DNA of 64,000 bases. Source: Ignavibacteria bacterium. GTDB taxonomy: Bacteria > Bacteroidota > Ignavibacteria > Tepidaquicellales > Tepidaquicellaceae. The first letter of the stretch is position 1, and each line of letters opens with the position of its first letter. Under the pieces are notes generated by a model, which searched no databases, was not told where the DNA came from, and worked only from the letters and a program-made list of their open reading frames with translations. Shown one piece after another: positions 28,901 to 36,769 of this stretch. The stretch lies in NCBI GenBank assembly GCA_026417495.1, contig JAOADD010000075.1, positions 21,257-85,256 on the forward strand, given 5' to 3'. A program made the translations under genes and the position numbers.

Positions 28901-29621
28901 TATAGGGTGGAATTCCATATCTTAGCATACCTCCTGGATGAGGAAGAGCTTCAAAAATTTCTACACTATGTCCTTCTAATGCTAAGTAGTATGCTGCTGT
29001 CAAACCACCTGGCCCTGCACCGATAATGCAAACCTTTTTATTAGTTGCAGGTTTAATTTCAGGAGATAAATCCGTACCGCTTTCGAAATCCTTATCAGTA
29101 GCATATCTTTTGAGATAATCTATTCCTACACCAACACCTTCAACTAAATTTCTCCTACAAGCAACTTCACAGGGCCTGACACAAACTCTACCACAAATAG
29201 CTGGTAGTGGATTGGTCTCTTTAATTAATTTTACTGCTTCACTATACAATCCTTTATTAATTAATGCTATATACCCCTGTACATCAACACTAGCAGGACA
29301 AGTTAATTTGCAAGGAGCAACACAATCTGCATAATGATTACTTAAAAGTAATTCTAAAGCTGCTTTTCGAGATTTGATAACTTTATCGCTATTCGTAGTA
29401 ATTTTCATCCCTTCAGCTATCTTAGTCGAACAAGATGGTTGCAAACCTCGCATACCTTCAACTTCAACTACACAAACATAACAAGAGGAATATGGCTCCA
29501 ATCTTTCATCATTACACAAAGTTGGAATATCAATACCATTCCTTGTAGCTAATTGAAGAATGGTTTCACCTTTAATACCTTTTACAATCTTTCCGTTTAA
29601 AATTACATTTAATTTTTCCAT
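25917..29621 (-). CDS. Fused 2Fe-2S / GltD-like flavoprotein / ferredoxin / NuoG-like protein
   Basis: 1234 residues. Order: 2Fe-2S domain (Cys36, 47, 50, 64); a His96/Cys100-104-108 segment as in the NuoG N terminus, merging into a GltD-like module (about 100-600) with CGRVCVRPCEVAC, FAD motif CIIGAGPGGLTAAYYL, NADPH motif VIGGGNTAMD and FAAGDSVTG; two 4Fe-4S clusters (Cys630-640, 673-683); then a molybdopterin-oxidoreductase domain with 4Fe-4S Cys708, 711, 715, 743. Where formate dehydrogenases place Cys/Sec (after the FARAAVKTNNI equivalent), this protein has FHYLNRGN, so it is probably a non-catalytic NuoG-type electron conduit. With the NuoE/F-like partners upstream it should pass electrons between NAD(P)H and ferredoxin. 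SfrAB/NuoG-type soluble oxidoreductases are the nearest known idea. Confidence 0.88.
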   Translation of the reverse strand: MEKLNVILNGKIVKGIKGETILQLATRNGIDIPTLCNDERLEPYSSCYVCVVEVEGMRGLQPSCSTKIAEGMKITTNSDKVIKSRKAALELLLSNHYADCVAPCKLTCPASVDVQGYIALINKGLYSEAVKLIKETNPLPAICGRVCVRPCEVACRRNLVEGVGVGIDYLKRYATDKDFESGTDLSPEIKPATNKKVCIIGAGPGGLTAAYYLALEGHSVEIFEALPHPGGMLRYGIPPYRLPNDIIDKEVENICKLGVKIHYEKRLGKNLSFKDLKNKYDAFILAIGSQSGTRIGCENDNAENVFSGIDFLRNMELTGQRYDFTGKKVAVIGGGNTAMDCCRTAMRCGAEKVYIVYRRTENEMPANKIEIHESKLEGVEYLFLTAPAKVNLDESGKVKSLTCYKMKLGEPDASGRRRPIKVDGSEFEIEVDYILAAIGQKTNVDFINDINDNSDEKLIINKWGDIEADKHTLRTSIKNIFAAGDSVTGPATLIEAIAQGRKAAKSCHQYLSGEPITGEEFEFISRKDNFRKQLPEEYKDRYKYQLREEMPTLPPDKRKNFNEVELGYTDEMAYRETLRCLECGCSEYFTCDLKKYSTQYKAEQYKLGGEFKTYEIDFRHPYIEIDNNKCILCSRCIRICKEVVGANALGLVNRGFDTYVAPSMNKKLLDTDCESCGMCISTCPTGAITENVKFKPGPVKLTDYETVCNFCSIGCEIRLHHINGYYMKVTGAPGVVNKDTNICRYAKFGYQYLNDKSRVLKPLYKHRGEFKEIDFDTAYKIIYDKIKSVLPDENVFFAGARLSNEELYLIQKFARAAVKTNNISSFHYLNRGNGYYTDNYLNVPFEQISGASKIYLIGSEINYENPVVSYLINNARIKNNTKLEVITTDENSSMLKRADRVLIVKSYYYFIKAVNHYLLSHNRENRIFINDHTEGFEEYKKSLLFEDYNTLLKNSGVFFEKRLMEFADNFNIEQNAIIIFSEKHISSNAVKELYNLVLITGKLGKISSGLIALKEKNNSQGLFDMGIHPALGVGGMDIVNDEEFIIKLKKVWNVSQIPVVVNENLLDYIIKGNVKNIFIFGEDPLGCAIDKNKILEMLSKAQFKVVQDYFITETAELADLILPASLPQESGGSYTNTQKFILHFDREIEPFVERRTFEQFIDLMKLFGVKNKLDLTNNITIEIASLLPDKKTNGKMKLEHTTEDNYNRMFNYGCDVVVKRFEEEFFKLTNIKIN

Positions 29622-29644
29622 TATAAATATTTTTTCTCAAAAAA

Positions 29645-31423
29645 TTAAAAAACTTTTATTGCATCAAATTTACACTTGGTGAAACAATCACCGCATTTAA
29701 TACATAATTCCTGTTTAATGTAATGCACCTGTTTCTTTTCCCCTTCTATTGCATTAACGGGACAACCTCTTTTACAAACCAAACAGCCAACACATTTTTC
29801 AGGGATAACTTCATAAGTAAGAAGTTTTTTACAATATAAAGCAGGGCATTTTTTATCTCGTATATGTGCTTCATATTCATCTCTAAAGTATTTAATCGTA
29901 GTAAGTACGGGGTTAGGTGCAGTCTGCCCTAAACCACATAGAGAAGCTTCTTTAATCTCATTAGCAAGAATTTCCAATGTTTCTATATCACCCTCTTTAC
30001 CTTCACCTTCTGTAATTCTAGTTAAAATTTCAAGCATTCTTTTAGTACCTATTCTACAAAAAGTACATTTTCCACAAGATTCTTTTTGAGTGAAATCAAG
30101 GAAAAATCTTGCTACATCAACCATACAGGTAGTTTCATCCATAACAACCATACCTCCTGAACCCATGATAGCACCAGTAGCATTAACCGAATCATAATCA
30201 ACCATCGTATCCGAAAGGTATTCAGGTATGCAACCACCTGAGGGTCCTCCTAATTGTACAGCTTTAAATTTTTTATCTCCTATAATTCCTCCACCAAGAT
30301 TATATATGATTTCCCTAATTGTAATTCCCATGGGTACTTCAACCAGACCACCATTTTTAATTTTCCCCGTGAGAGCAAAAACTTTTGTGCCTTTACTTTT
30401 TTCTGTACCATATTTTGCATATTCCTTTGCACCGTTTAAAATAATCCAGGGAATATTAGCATAAGTTTCAACATTATTAATATTAGTAGGTTTTCGCCAT
30501 AACCCTGAAACAGCAGGAAAAGGTGGCCTTCTTCTTGGCATTCCTCTTTCACCCTCTACTGAAGCAATAAGTGCTGTTTCTTCACCACATACAAAAGCAC
30601 CTGCACCTTCTTTTACATAAATGTCAAAATCAAATCCTTCTATTCCAAATATATCTTTACCAAGATAACCTTTTTGTCTTGCTTGCTCTATGGCTTTATT
30701 TAATCTTTTTACTGCAAGCGGATATTCTGCTCTACAATAGATAACTCCTTCGTTCGCTCCAATTGAGTAAGCGGCAATAATCATACCTTCAAGAACCGAA
30801 TGCGGATCACCTTCTAAAACAGACCTATCCATAAATGCTCCAGGGTCTCCTTCGTCAGCATTACAAATAACATATTTTTCTGTACCAGGTGAACTATTTG
30901 CAAATTTCCACTTCAAACCAGTTGGGAAACCTCCACCTCCTCTTCCTCTTAATCCAGAGTCTATTACTATTTTTATAACATCCTGACAACTTATTTTTTC
31001 ATTAGCAATTTTTTTCATTGCTTTATAACCATCTCTGGCTTCATAATCTTCTATTGACTCTGGATCAATATATCCACAATTTCGTAACGCAATTTTTACT
31101 TGCCCTTTGAAATATTTACTGTATGGAACTTCAACAACATCCGAATATACAAGATAATCCTTTAAAGGTGTTAATTTCGTAATGTGGCTTTCTAAAATCT
31201 CATCAATTTTTTTTGTATCTACTTCACCATACAGATAAGAGCCTGATTCATCTTTTATTTCTACTAATGGTTCTTTAAAGCACATCCCAATACAACTGGT
31301 TTTCTTAAGTTCAAAATCAAGATTATCTGCTGCTTTAATTCTCTCAATTTCATTGTATACTTTTGCGGCACCAGCAGCAATACCACAACTTCCTAACCCT
31401 ACAATTACTTGTATTTTATCCAT
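29645..31423 (-). CDS. NuoF/HydB-like NADH-binding flavoprotein with C-terminal ferredoxin
   Basis: 592 residues. The N-terminal 90 residues resemble a thioredoxin-fold 2Fe-2S domain but show only three of the usual cysteines (GLGSCGIAAG, TSCIGMC). The centre is the FMN/NADH module: SGLRGRGGGGFPTGLKW, CNADEGDPGAFMDRSVLEGD and FVCGEETALIASVEGERG. The 4Fe-4S motif ESCGKCTFCRIGTKRMLE follows, and the last 60 residues are a 2x4Fe-4S ferredoxin (CVGCLVCKRGCP, CIKCGDCFTKC). This layout is that of HydB/NuoF in soluble bifurcating enzymes rather than plain complex I. It lies between NuoE-like and the fusion gene, with spacings of 29 and 23 bases. Confidence 0.92.
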   Translation of the reverse strand: MDKIQVIVGLGSCGIAAGAAKVYNEIERIKAADNLDFELKKTSCIGMCFKEPLVEIKDESGSYLYGEVDTKKIDEILESHITKLTPLKDYLVYSDVVEVPYSKYFKGQVKIALRNCGYIDPESIEDYEARDGYKAMKKIANEKISCQDVIKIVIDSGLRGRGGGGFPTGLKWKFANSSPGTEKYVICNADEGDPGAFMDRSVLEGDPHSVLEGMIIAAYSIGANEGVIYCRAEYPLAVKRLNKAIEQARQKGYLGKDIFGIEGFDFDIYVKEGAGAFVCGEETALIASVEGERGMPRRRPPFPAVSGLWRKPTNINNVETYANIPWIILNGAKEYAKYGTEKSKGTKVFALTGKIKNGGLVEVPMGITIREIIYNLGGGIIGDKKFKAVQLGGPSGGCIPEYLSDTMVDYDSVNATGAIMGSGGMVVMDETTCMVDVARFFLDFTQKESCGKCTFCRIGTKRMLEILTRITEGEGKEGDIETLEILANEIKEASLCGLGQTAPNPVLTTIKYFRDEYEAHIRDKKCPALYCKKLLTYEVIPEKCVGCLVCKRGCPVNAIEGEKKQVHYIKQELCIKCGDCFTKCKFDAIKVF

Positions 31424-31452
31424 TCTTGATGAATTTTAGTATATTGAAATAA

Positions 31453-32007
31453 TTAATTTTGGGAAGGTTCTTCAATTTTTTTGGAACTGAGAACTTCCTT
31501 GCGTCTGATTTCTTTTATAATTTCAACAGCTTTTTTTCCTGTCAACTTTCCGTATGTCTCATCTCCAATCATCATAACAGGTGCAAGTGAACAACACCCA
31601 AGACAAGCAACAGTCTCAACTGTAAAAATTCTATCAGGAGTAGTCTCACCGTCTTTTATTTCAAGAAAATTCAATAAATCTTCTGTTACTTTTGTTGCAT
31701 TCTGAACATGGCATGCAGTACCATGACAGATTCTAACAATATGTTTCCCTACAGGATTAAGTCTAAATTGGGCATAAAAAGTTGCAACACCATATAAATC
31801 ATTTAGTTTTAAACCAGTCTGCTTAGATATCTCATAAAATGCTTGTTCGGGAATGTATCCATAAATATCTTGCACACCTTGTAAAAGTGGAATTAGATTG
31901 CCCTTTTTATACTTGTATTTTTTTATTAATGGTTCAATTAAACCTAAATCTATATCTTGTGTTAATGTTTCCTTTTCTTCTATCTTACATATTCGCTCTA
32001 TTCTCAT
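31453..32007 (-). CDS. NuoE/HydC-like 2Fe-2S subunit
   Basis: 184 residues, thioredoxin-like 2Fe-2S fold. Ligands are visible in RICHGTACHVQNA (two Cys) and VACLGCCSLAPVMMIGD (two Cys). The helical N terminus contains LIPLLQGVQDIYGYIPEQAF, typical of NuoE. It partners the adjacent NuoF-like subunit in NADH oxidation or reduction. Starts 26 bases after the NfnB-like gene stop. Confidence 0.93.
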   Translation of the reverse strand: MRIERICKIEEKETLTQDIDLGLIEPLIKKYKYKKGNLIPLLQGVQDIYGYIPEQAFYEISKQTGLKLNDLYGVATFYAQFRLNPVGKHIVRICHGTACHVQNATKVTEDLLNFLEIKDGETTPDRIFTVETVACLGCCSLAPVMMIGDETYGKLTGKKAVEIIKEIRRKEVLSSKKIEEPSQN

Positions 32008-32033
32008 AGAAATTATAATTTATTTTATAAACA

Positions 32034-33902
32034 TTATTGTTTTTTATTTCCGTTGTTAATTTCTACTGGTTCTGAAACAGTCTCGTCTTTTGGTAATTCC
32101 TCTTTTACTTTTGTTAAATCTTCACCACTTAATTTCTTATGTATTGCATTAGCAGCTATTCTGCCTGCACCCATCGCTTGAATAACAGTAGCAGAACCAG
32201 TTACAATGTCGCCACCTGCATATACATTCTCAACTGATGTTTCATTCGTCTCTGGATTTACTTCTATATATCCCCACTTATTTCTTTTTAATTCTGGGAA
32301 ATCCTGAAATATTAATGGATTTGAAGAAGTTCCAATAGCAACAACAACAAGGTCACATTCAATAATAAAATTCGAACCTTCAATCGGTATTGGCCTTCTT
32401 CTACCCGAACTGTCAGGTTCACCTAATTGCATCCTTATGCATTCCATTCCTTTAACCATTTTCTGGTCATTCCCTATATATCTTATGGGGTTAGTAAGCA
32501 ACATAAATTTTATCCCCTCTTCTTCAGCATGTCTTACTTCCTCAATCCTTGCAGGTAACTCAGCTCTAGATCTACGATAAACAATAGTTACTTCAGAAGC
32601 ACCCGTTCTAATTGCTGTTCTTGCTGCATCCATTGCAACATTTCCTCCACCAATTACGACCACTTTGTTTCCCTTAGGTTTTGGTGTATCATACTCGGGA
32701 AAGCGATATGCTTTCATCAAATTCATTCTAGTAAGATATTCGTTAGCTGAAAATATATTCCCTAAATTTTCACCTTCTATATTCATAAACACAGGAAGCC
32801 CAGCCCCAACTCCAATAAAAACAGCATCAAAATTCTGTTTCAACTCTTGCATAGTTACTGTTTTGCCAACAACGCAATTCAATTCTATTTTTACTCCAAG
32901 TTGTTTTAAGTAATCTATTTCAGCATGGACAATTGCTTTTGGTAATCTAAATTCAGGAATACCATAAACTAAAACTCCTCCAGGTTCATGTAAAGCTTCA
33001 AAGATTGTTACCTGATATCCAAGCTGTTGTAAATCTGCTGCAACTGTAAGTCCTGCAGGTCCACTACCCACAACAGCTATTCGTTTATTGATTCTCCTTT
33101 TAATTTCAGGAATTTTTACAAGTTCCATCCTTCGCTCATAATCAGCAAGAAATCTCTCAAGATTACCAATCGCAACAGGTCTATCCCTTAATCCGAGTAT
33201 GCATTTTGCTTCACATTGAGTTTCCTGTGGACAAACTCTACCACAAATTGCAGGTAAAATATTTCGCTCTTTAATTTTTTTTATTGCTTCATCATATTTA
33301 CCCTCGGAAGTTAACCTTATGAATTCTGGAATATCTATATTTACAGGACAACCATCAACACATTTTGGTTCTTTACATTGCAAACATCTACCTGCTTCTA
33401 ACTCTGCTAATTCCGATGTATAACCATATGGAACCTCCTGAAAATTCGTCACTCTCAGCTTTTGGTCCTGCTCAGGCATTTCTTGTCGTGGAATTTTTAG
33501 TTTTATCTTATTTTCATCTGCTTTCGTCAAGCCATGCCAAGGACAACCGCATCTCATACAGATGAAGAATGGAATCAACTTTGAGAATGCCGTTATTATC
33601 ATCTCAGCAGCTGCAGAACCACATTCAGCACACTTGATATTATCAACTATCAAGGACTTCTTACATTTCGGACAGAGTAAGTCATCTAGTATATCCCCTT
33701 CCGCAATCGGTTTAGAAGAAACCACTTCAAATACATCTAAATATGGACTTAGTTTTAAATCAATTAATTCTCCTTTATATTTTGCTTTGAATACTAAATA
33801 TTTCTCTTCTTTCCGTTCCCAATTGAATGTATTTTTACAATGCGGACAATATGTATTTAGATAAGTCTTAAACTTCAGGTATTTTACATCTTGAAGTACC
33901 AT
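32034..33902 (-). CDS. NfnB/GltD-like NADPH flavoprotein with N-terminal zinc-binding module
   Basis: 622 residues. Residues 1-135 form a module with Cys19/22, 77/80, 91/94, 115/120 and His123, nearly the same as two modules in the gene at 34767. The rest (about 145-600) is GltD/NfnB-like: GRCLQCKEPKCVDGCP, CGRVCPQETQCEAKC (4Fe-4S ligands), VVGSGPAGLTVAADLQQLG (FAD), VVIGGGNVAMDAARTA (NADPH) and NVYAGGDIVTGSATVIQAMG. Plain NfnB is about 470 residues, so the extra length is the zinc module. Together with the NfnA-like gene just upstream it should form an NADH-dependent ferredoxin:NADP oxidoreductase; bifurcation is known for that family but not shown here. Confidence 0.9.
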   Translation of the reverse strand: MVLQDVKYLKFKTYLNTYCPHCKNTFNWERKEEKYLVFKAKYKGELIDLKLSPYLDVFEVVSSKPIAEGDILDDLLCPKCKKSLIVDNIKCAECGSAAAEMIITAFSKLIPFFICMRCGCPWHGLTKADENKIKLKIPRQEMPEQDQKLRVTNFQEVPYGYTSELAELEAGRCLQCKEPKCVDGCPVNIDIPEFIRLTSEGKYDEAIKKIKERNILPAICGRVCPQETQCEAKCILGLRDRPVAIGNLERFLADYERRMELVKIPEIKRRINKRIAVVGSGPAGLTVAADLQQLGYQVTIFEALHEPGGVLVYGIPEFRLPKAIVHAEIDYLKQLGVKIELNCVVGKTVTMQELKQNFDAVFIGVGAGLPVFMNIEGENLGNIFSANEYLTRMNLMKAYRFPEYDTPKPKGNKVVVIGGGNVAMDAARTAIRTGASEVTIVYRRSRAELPARIEEVRHAEEEGIKFMLLTNPIRYIGNDQKMVKGMECIRMQLGEPDSSGRRRPIPIEGSNFIIECDLVVVAIGTSSNPLIFQDFPELKRNKWGYIEVNPETNETSVENVYAGGDIVTGSATVIQAMGAGRIAANAIHKKLSGEDLTKVKEELPKDETVSEPVEINNGNKKQ

Positions 33903-33921
33903 AAAGATGTTATTTAATTTA

Positions 33922-34746
33922 TTATCTTATTGAATATAATAATGAATCTTTTTCTTCCTTTAAATAAAGAGAATTTCTCTTTTCAAGTTCATCAAAATCT
34001 ACTTCATGACCATTAAAATCTGGACCATCAACACAACAGAACTTTATTTCATTACCAATTGTAACTCTACATCCTCCACACATACCTGTACCATCTATCA
34101 TAATAGGATTTAACGAGACCATTGTAGGAATGTTGTATTTTTTAGTTAATTTACAGACATTTTTCATCATTACAATTGGACCTATAGCATAAACAAGTTT
34201 TATATCATACCTCTCTTCAAGATATTTTTCAAGTGGTTGAGTTACAAATCCTCTAATGCCCCAACTACCATCATCAGTAGTAACAACCAATTCGTCGCAT
34301 ATTGCTTGCATTTCCCTTTCTAAAATAATCAAATCTTTTTCTCTAGCTCCAATAATACCTATAACGAAGTTCCCCGCTTCTTTAAACGCTTTTGCAACAT
34401 GATGTAATATGGCAATTCCTGTTCCACCACCAACCATAATAACTGTACCTATCTTTGAAACTTCAGCAGGTCTTCCTAAAGGACCAACTACATCCCTTAT
34501 TAATTCACCCTCTTTCAATGAACGCATAAGAGCAGTGGTTTTTCCAACAACTTGAAAGATTATTGTTATTGTTCCTGAAAATGCATCTTTGTCTGCTATA
34601 GTCATCGGAACTCTCTCACCAAATTCATTTACCCTTAATATTACAAATTGTCCTGCTTTTGCTTTTTCAGCAATTTTTGGGGCGTGAATATCAAATCTAA
34701 TTATCGACCCCTTAGCCATTTCTTGTTTTCTTACTATTTGAAACAT
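33922..34746 (-). CDS. NfnA-like ferredoxin:NADP oxidoreductase subunit
   Basis: 274 residues, normal for NfnA/SudB. FAD-binding marks lie in GQFVILRVNEFGERVPMTIAD, the NAD site in IMVGGGTGIAILHHVAKAF, and the C-terminal 2Fe-2S ligands in GTGMCGGCRV and IKFCCVDGPDFNGHEVDFD. It receives electrons at the 2Fe-2S side of the Nfn heterodimer. The start has a clear AAGGAG 9 bases upstream and lies 20 bases after the zinc-module gene; the NfnB-like gene follows after 19 bases. Confidence 0.93.
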   Translation of the reverse strand: MFQIVRKQEMAKGSIIRFDIHAPKIAEKAKAGQFVILRVNEFGERVPMTIADKDAFSGTITIIFQVVGKTTALMRSLKEGELIRDVVGPLGRPAEVSKIGTVIMVGGGTGIAILHHVAKAFKEAGNFVIGIIGAREKDLIILEREMQAICDELVVTTDDGSWGIRGFVTQPLEKYLEERYDIKLVYAIGPIVMMKNVCKLTKKYNIPTMVSLNPIMIDGTGMCGGCRVTIGNEIKFCCVDGPDFNGHEVDFDELEKRNSLYLKEEKDSLLYSIR

Positions 34747-34766
34747 AAGATTTTCTCCTTAATTTT

Positions 34767-35642
34767 TTACCATTCCATACTATCTTCAAGTTTTATTTCA
34801 TTAATATCATCTTCACTTAAACCATGCCATCTACAACCTTTTTTAGAGCATATATAAAAATCAATTAATTTAGTCCTAGCACTAATGGAAATAACCGCGA
34901 CAGGAGATCCACACAATTCACAAGACTTGTCCTTTAAAACCAGACTTTGCTCACAATGAGGACACTTGATATCATTTACTACTTTATCCTCTTGCAAAAA
35001 AATAGTAGATTTTGAAGAAAAGACATTTAAATATGGACTTAAAAATACATATCCTTCTTCGTTCTTTTCATTAATTATTTTAAGTTTTAACATATCTTCT
35101 TCATTCAAACTATGCTTACAAAATGGGCAGTAAGCATTTAAATAAGTTCCTGTTTCTATTATTTCTTTTACCTCATCTTCTTCCTTATTTGATACTTTCT
35201 CTTCTCGTGCAGGTTGTGTTTCAGGTTCTAAAATCTTCAATTGATAACCATAATCTTGATATAACTTTGTCAATGCTTGTGATAAATCTTCAAACTCAAC
35301 AAGGTGATTTTTACAACCCGCTCTTGAACAAATTGTAACTTTACCCCCTATATCTAAAACAAAAGTCACCATAGGAGCATTACAAACACTACACTTTTCA
35401 TCTGTATTTAAAACACCATTGCAATGCATACAAGAAAAAGTTGCAATAGAGTCTTTCTGTATTTCAAAATCACAAATATAATTATAACTTCCATAGATTG
35501 AGCTTAGTCTAATTATTCCAGACTTGTCCTCTATTTTAATTTTAAGTTTTATACTAGGTTGATTATCAACCAAAATTTCTTCATCCATAAAAGACTCACT
35601 GCAATGGGGACATTTAACATTTAATGAAATAAAATTATACAT
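34767..35642 (-). CDS. Protein of two tandem eight-cysteine zinc-binding modules, first gene of the redox operon
   Basis: 291 residues. Module 1 has Cys11/14, 71/74, 84/87, 105/110 and His113. Module 2 has Cys172/175, 227/230, 241/244, 265/270 and His273. The shared plan is CxxC, about 52-56 residues of beta-rich sequence (module 2: VFLSPYLNVF), CxxC, about ten residues, CxxC, about 17-20 residues, then C-x4-C-x2-H (module 2: CSKKGCRWHGL). The linker (about 125-165) is acidic. A third copy heads the NfnB-like protein downstream. Each module could hold two zinc ions or Fe-S sites. I know of no function; the operon suggests docking or regulation of the Nfn/Nuo-like enzyme. Confidence 0.8.
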   Translation of the reverse strand: MYNFISLNVKCPHCSESFMDEEILVDNQPSIKLKIKIEDKSGIIRLSSIYGSYNYICDFEIQKDSIATFSCMHCNGVLNTDEKCSVCNAPMVTFVLDIGGKVTICSRAGCKNHLVEFEDLSQALTKLYQDYGYQLKILEPETQPAREEKVSNKEEDEVKEIIETGTYLNAYCPFCKHSLNEEDMLKLKIINEKNEEGYVFLSPYLNVFSSKSTIFLQEDKVVNDIKCPHCEQSLVLKDKSCELCGSPVAVISISARTKLIDFYICSKKGCRWHGLSEDDINEIKLEDSMEW

Positions 35643-35922
35643 AGGCTATTTTACTGTTAATTTTTTAATAACTAACTTTTGAAAGAATTGAATATTATAA
35701 TTAGAGGTGTAAAACTGATACTTTTCTCTTGTTATCCTAATATTATCATCATCTCCTAAATTCAAAACAATTACTTTTATTTAGCCAATTTTTATATGCA
35801 ATATACTTATATTTCAATAAATTTTGAATGCATAATTTGTATAAATTTTTCAATAAATAAAGGTATTTATTATCTATTTTCTTGACATCTCCCCCCTTTT
35901 TAAATCTATATTCTTCAGTTAC

Positions 35923-36642
35923 TTATATAGCCTTTCTCATCCTTATTGCTTGTTCTGCAATTATAACAACAGCATCATCAATATCAATATTAGCAAGATT
36001 AATAATCATAGAATATAATTCTGGTGCTTTAATATCTTTATTGAAATTTTTTCTTATGTAATTTTCTCTATCCTTATCCTCTTGTTTAATAAACTTTATC
36101 GCATTAACTTTATCCAAATTGAAAAAACTTCTTATATTTTCAATTTTCTTTTCAAGAGAAGAAATGAGCCTTATATGTAATCCATTTGTTAAATTTCTAG
36201 TAATAATATTCGCTCCTCTTCCAAATATAATAACACCACCCATAGTAGCAAGTTTGATTATTGTTTCACTCACTTTCTTATTAAGTTTCGACATAGAAGG
36301 ATGTAGACCGAAAAATTGCTCAATCATTCCTTGAACTTCAGGAATTTTTTTCTCAGGAATCGAATTCAATATCCCCGTAGAGATTTTATGGTCTTCACTA
36401 ACCTTTTCTAATAAATTTTTATCTAACAATAACCATTCGGCAGTTTTGGCTTTATCATATTTATTCAAATAAGACACCAATTTTTCTCCAAGAGTAATTT
36501 CTCCCGCACCCGTCTCTCGTGATATCGTTATAAATGGATTAATACATTCACTCATCATTTTTTCACTAACGGGCACTTTAAATAATTTAGCCCTCTTATC
36601 AAAATATTCCTTTAATTTATTAAATGTAAAACTCCCATCCAT
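35923..36642 (-). CDS. Cytidylate kinase-like family protein
   Basis: 239 residues of the Cmk-like family distinct from true Cmk. The P-loop region reads FITISRETGAGEITLGEKL rather than GxxGxGKS, as is usual in this family. VIIFGRGANIITRN and a distal helix with EDKDRENYIRKNF follow. The true substrate of this family is not known. It is 280 bases upstream of the redox operon on the same strand and divergent from the radical SAM gene; a functional link to either is not shown. Confidence 0.85.
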   Translation of the reverse strand: MDGSFTFNKLKEYFDKRAKLFKVPVSEKMMSECINPFITISRETGAGEITLGEKLVSYLNKYDKAKTAEWLLLDKNLLEKVSEDHKISTGILNSIPEKKIPEVQGMIEQFFGLHPSMSKLNKKVSETIIKLATMGGVIIFGRGANIITRNLTNGLHIRLISSLEKKIENIRSFFNLDKVNAIKFIKQEDKDRENYIRKNFNKDIKAPELYSMIINLANIDIDDAVVIIAEQAIRMRKAI

Positions 36643-36769
36643 ATTAACCGATACTTGAAATTAATTAAAATTTAATATAAATTTATGTAAAAGTAAAGTA
36701 TTATAAATAAAAATTTAATATCACTATATTAAATTTGTAATTATCAATTAAAATAAAAAGGACGAGGTT

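Noticed and set aside
30228..30464. Plus-strand open frames within the NuoF-like gene
   Set aside because: They are antisense shadows of a strongly motif-supported protein.
25917..31423. Bifurcating [FeFe] hydrogenase (HydABC)
   Set aside because: The NuoE/NuoF-like partners fit, but no H-cluster motifs (TSCCP, MPC.aKk.E, FxexMACpGGCxxGgG types) are present in the 1234-residue protein or nearby.
35882..35912. TTGACA sequence as a plus-strand promoter
   Set aside because: No -10 element at 16-18 bases, and no plus-strand gene begins downstream before 36770.
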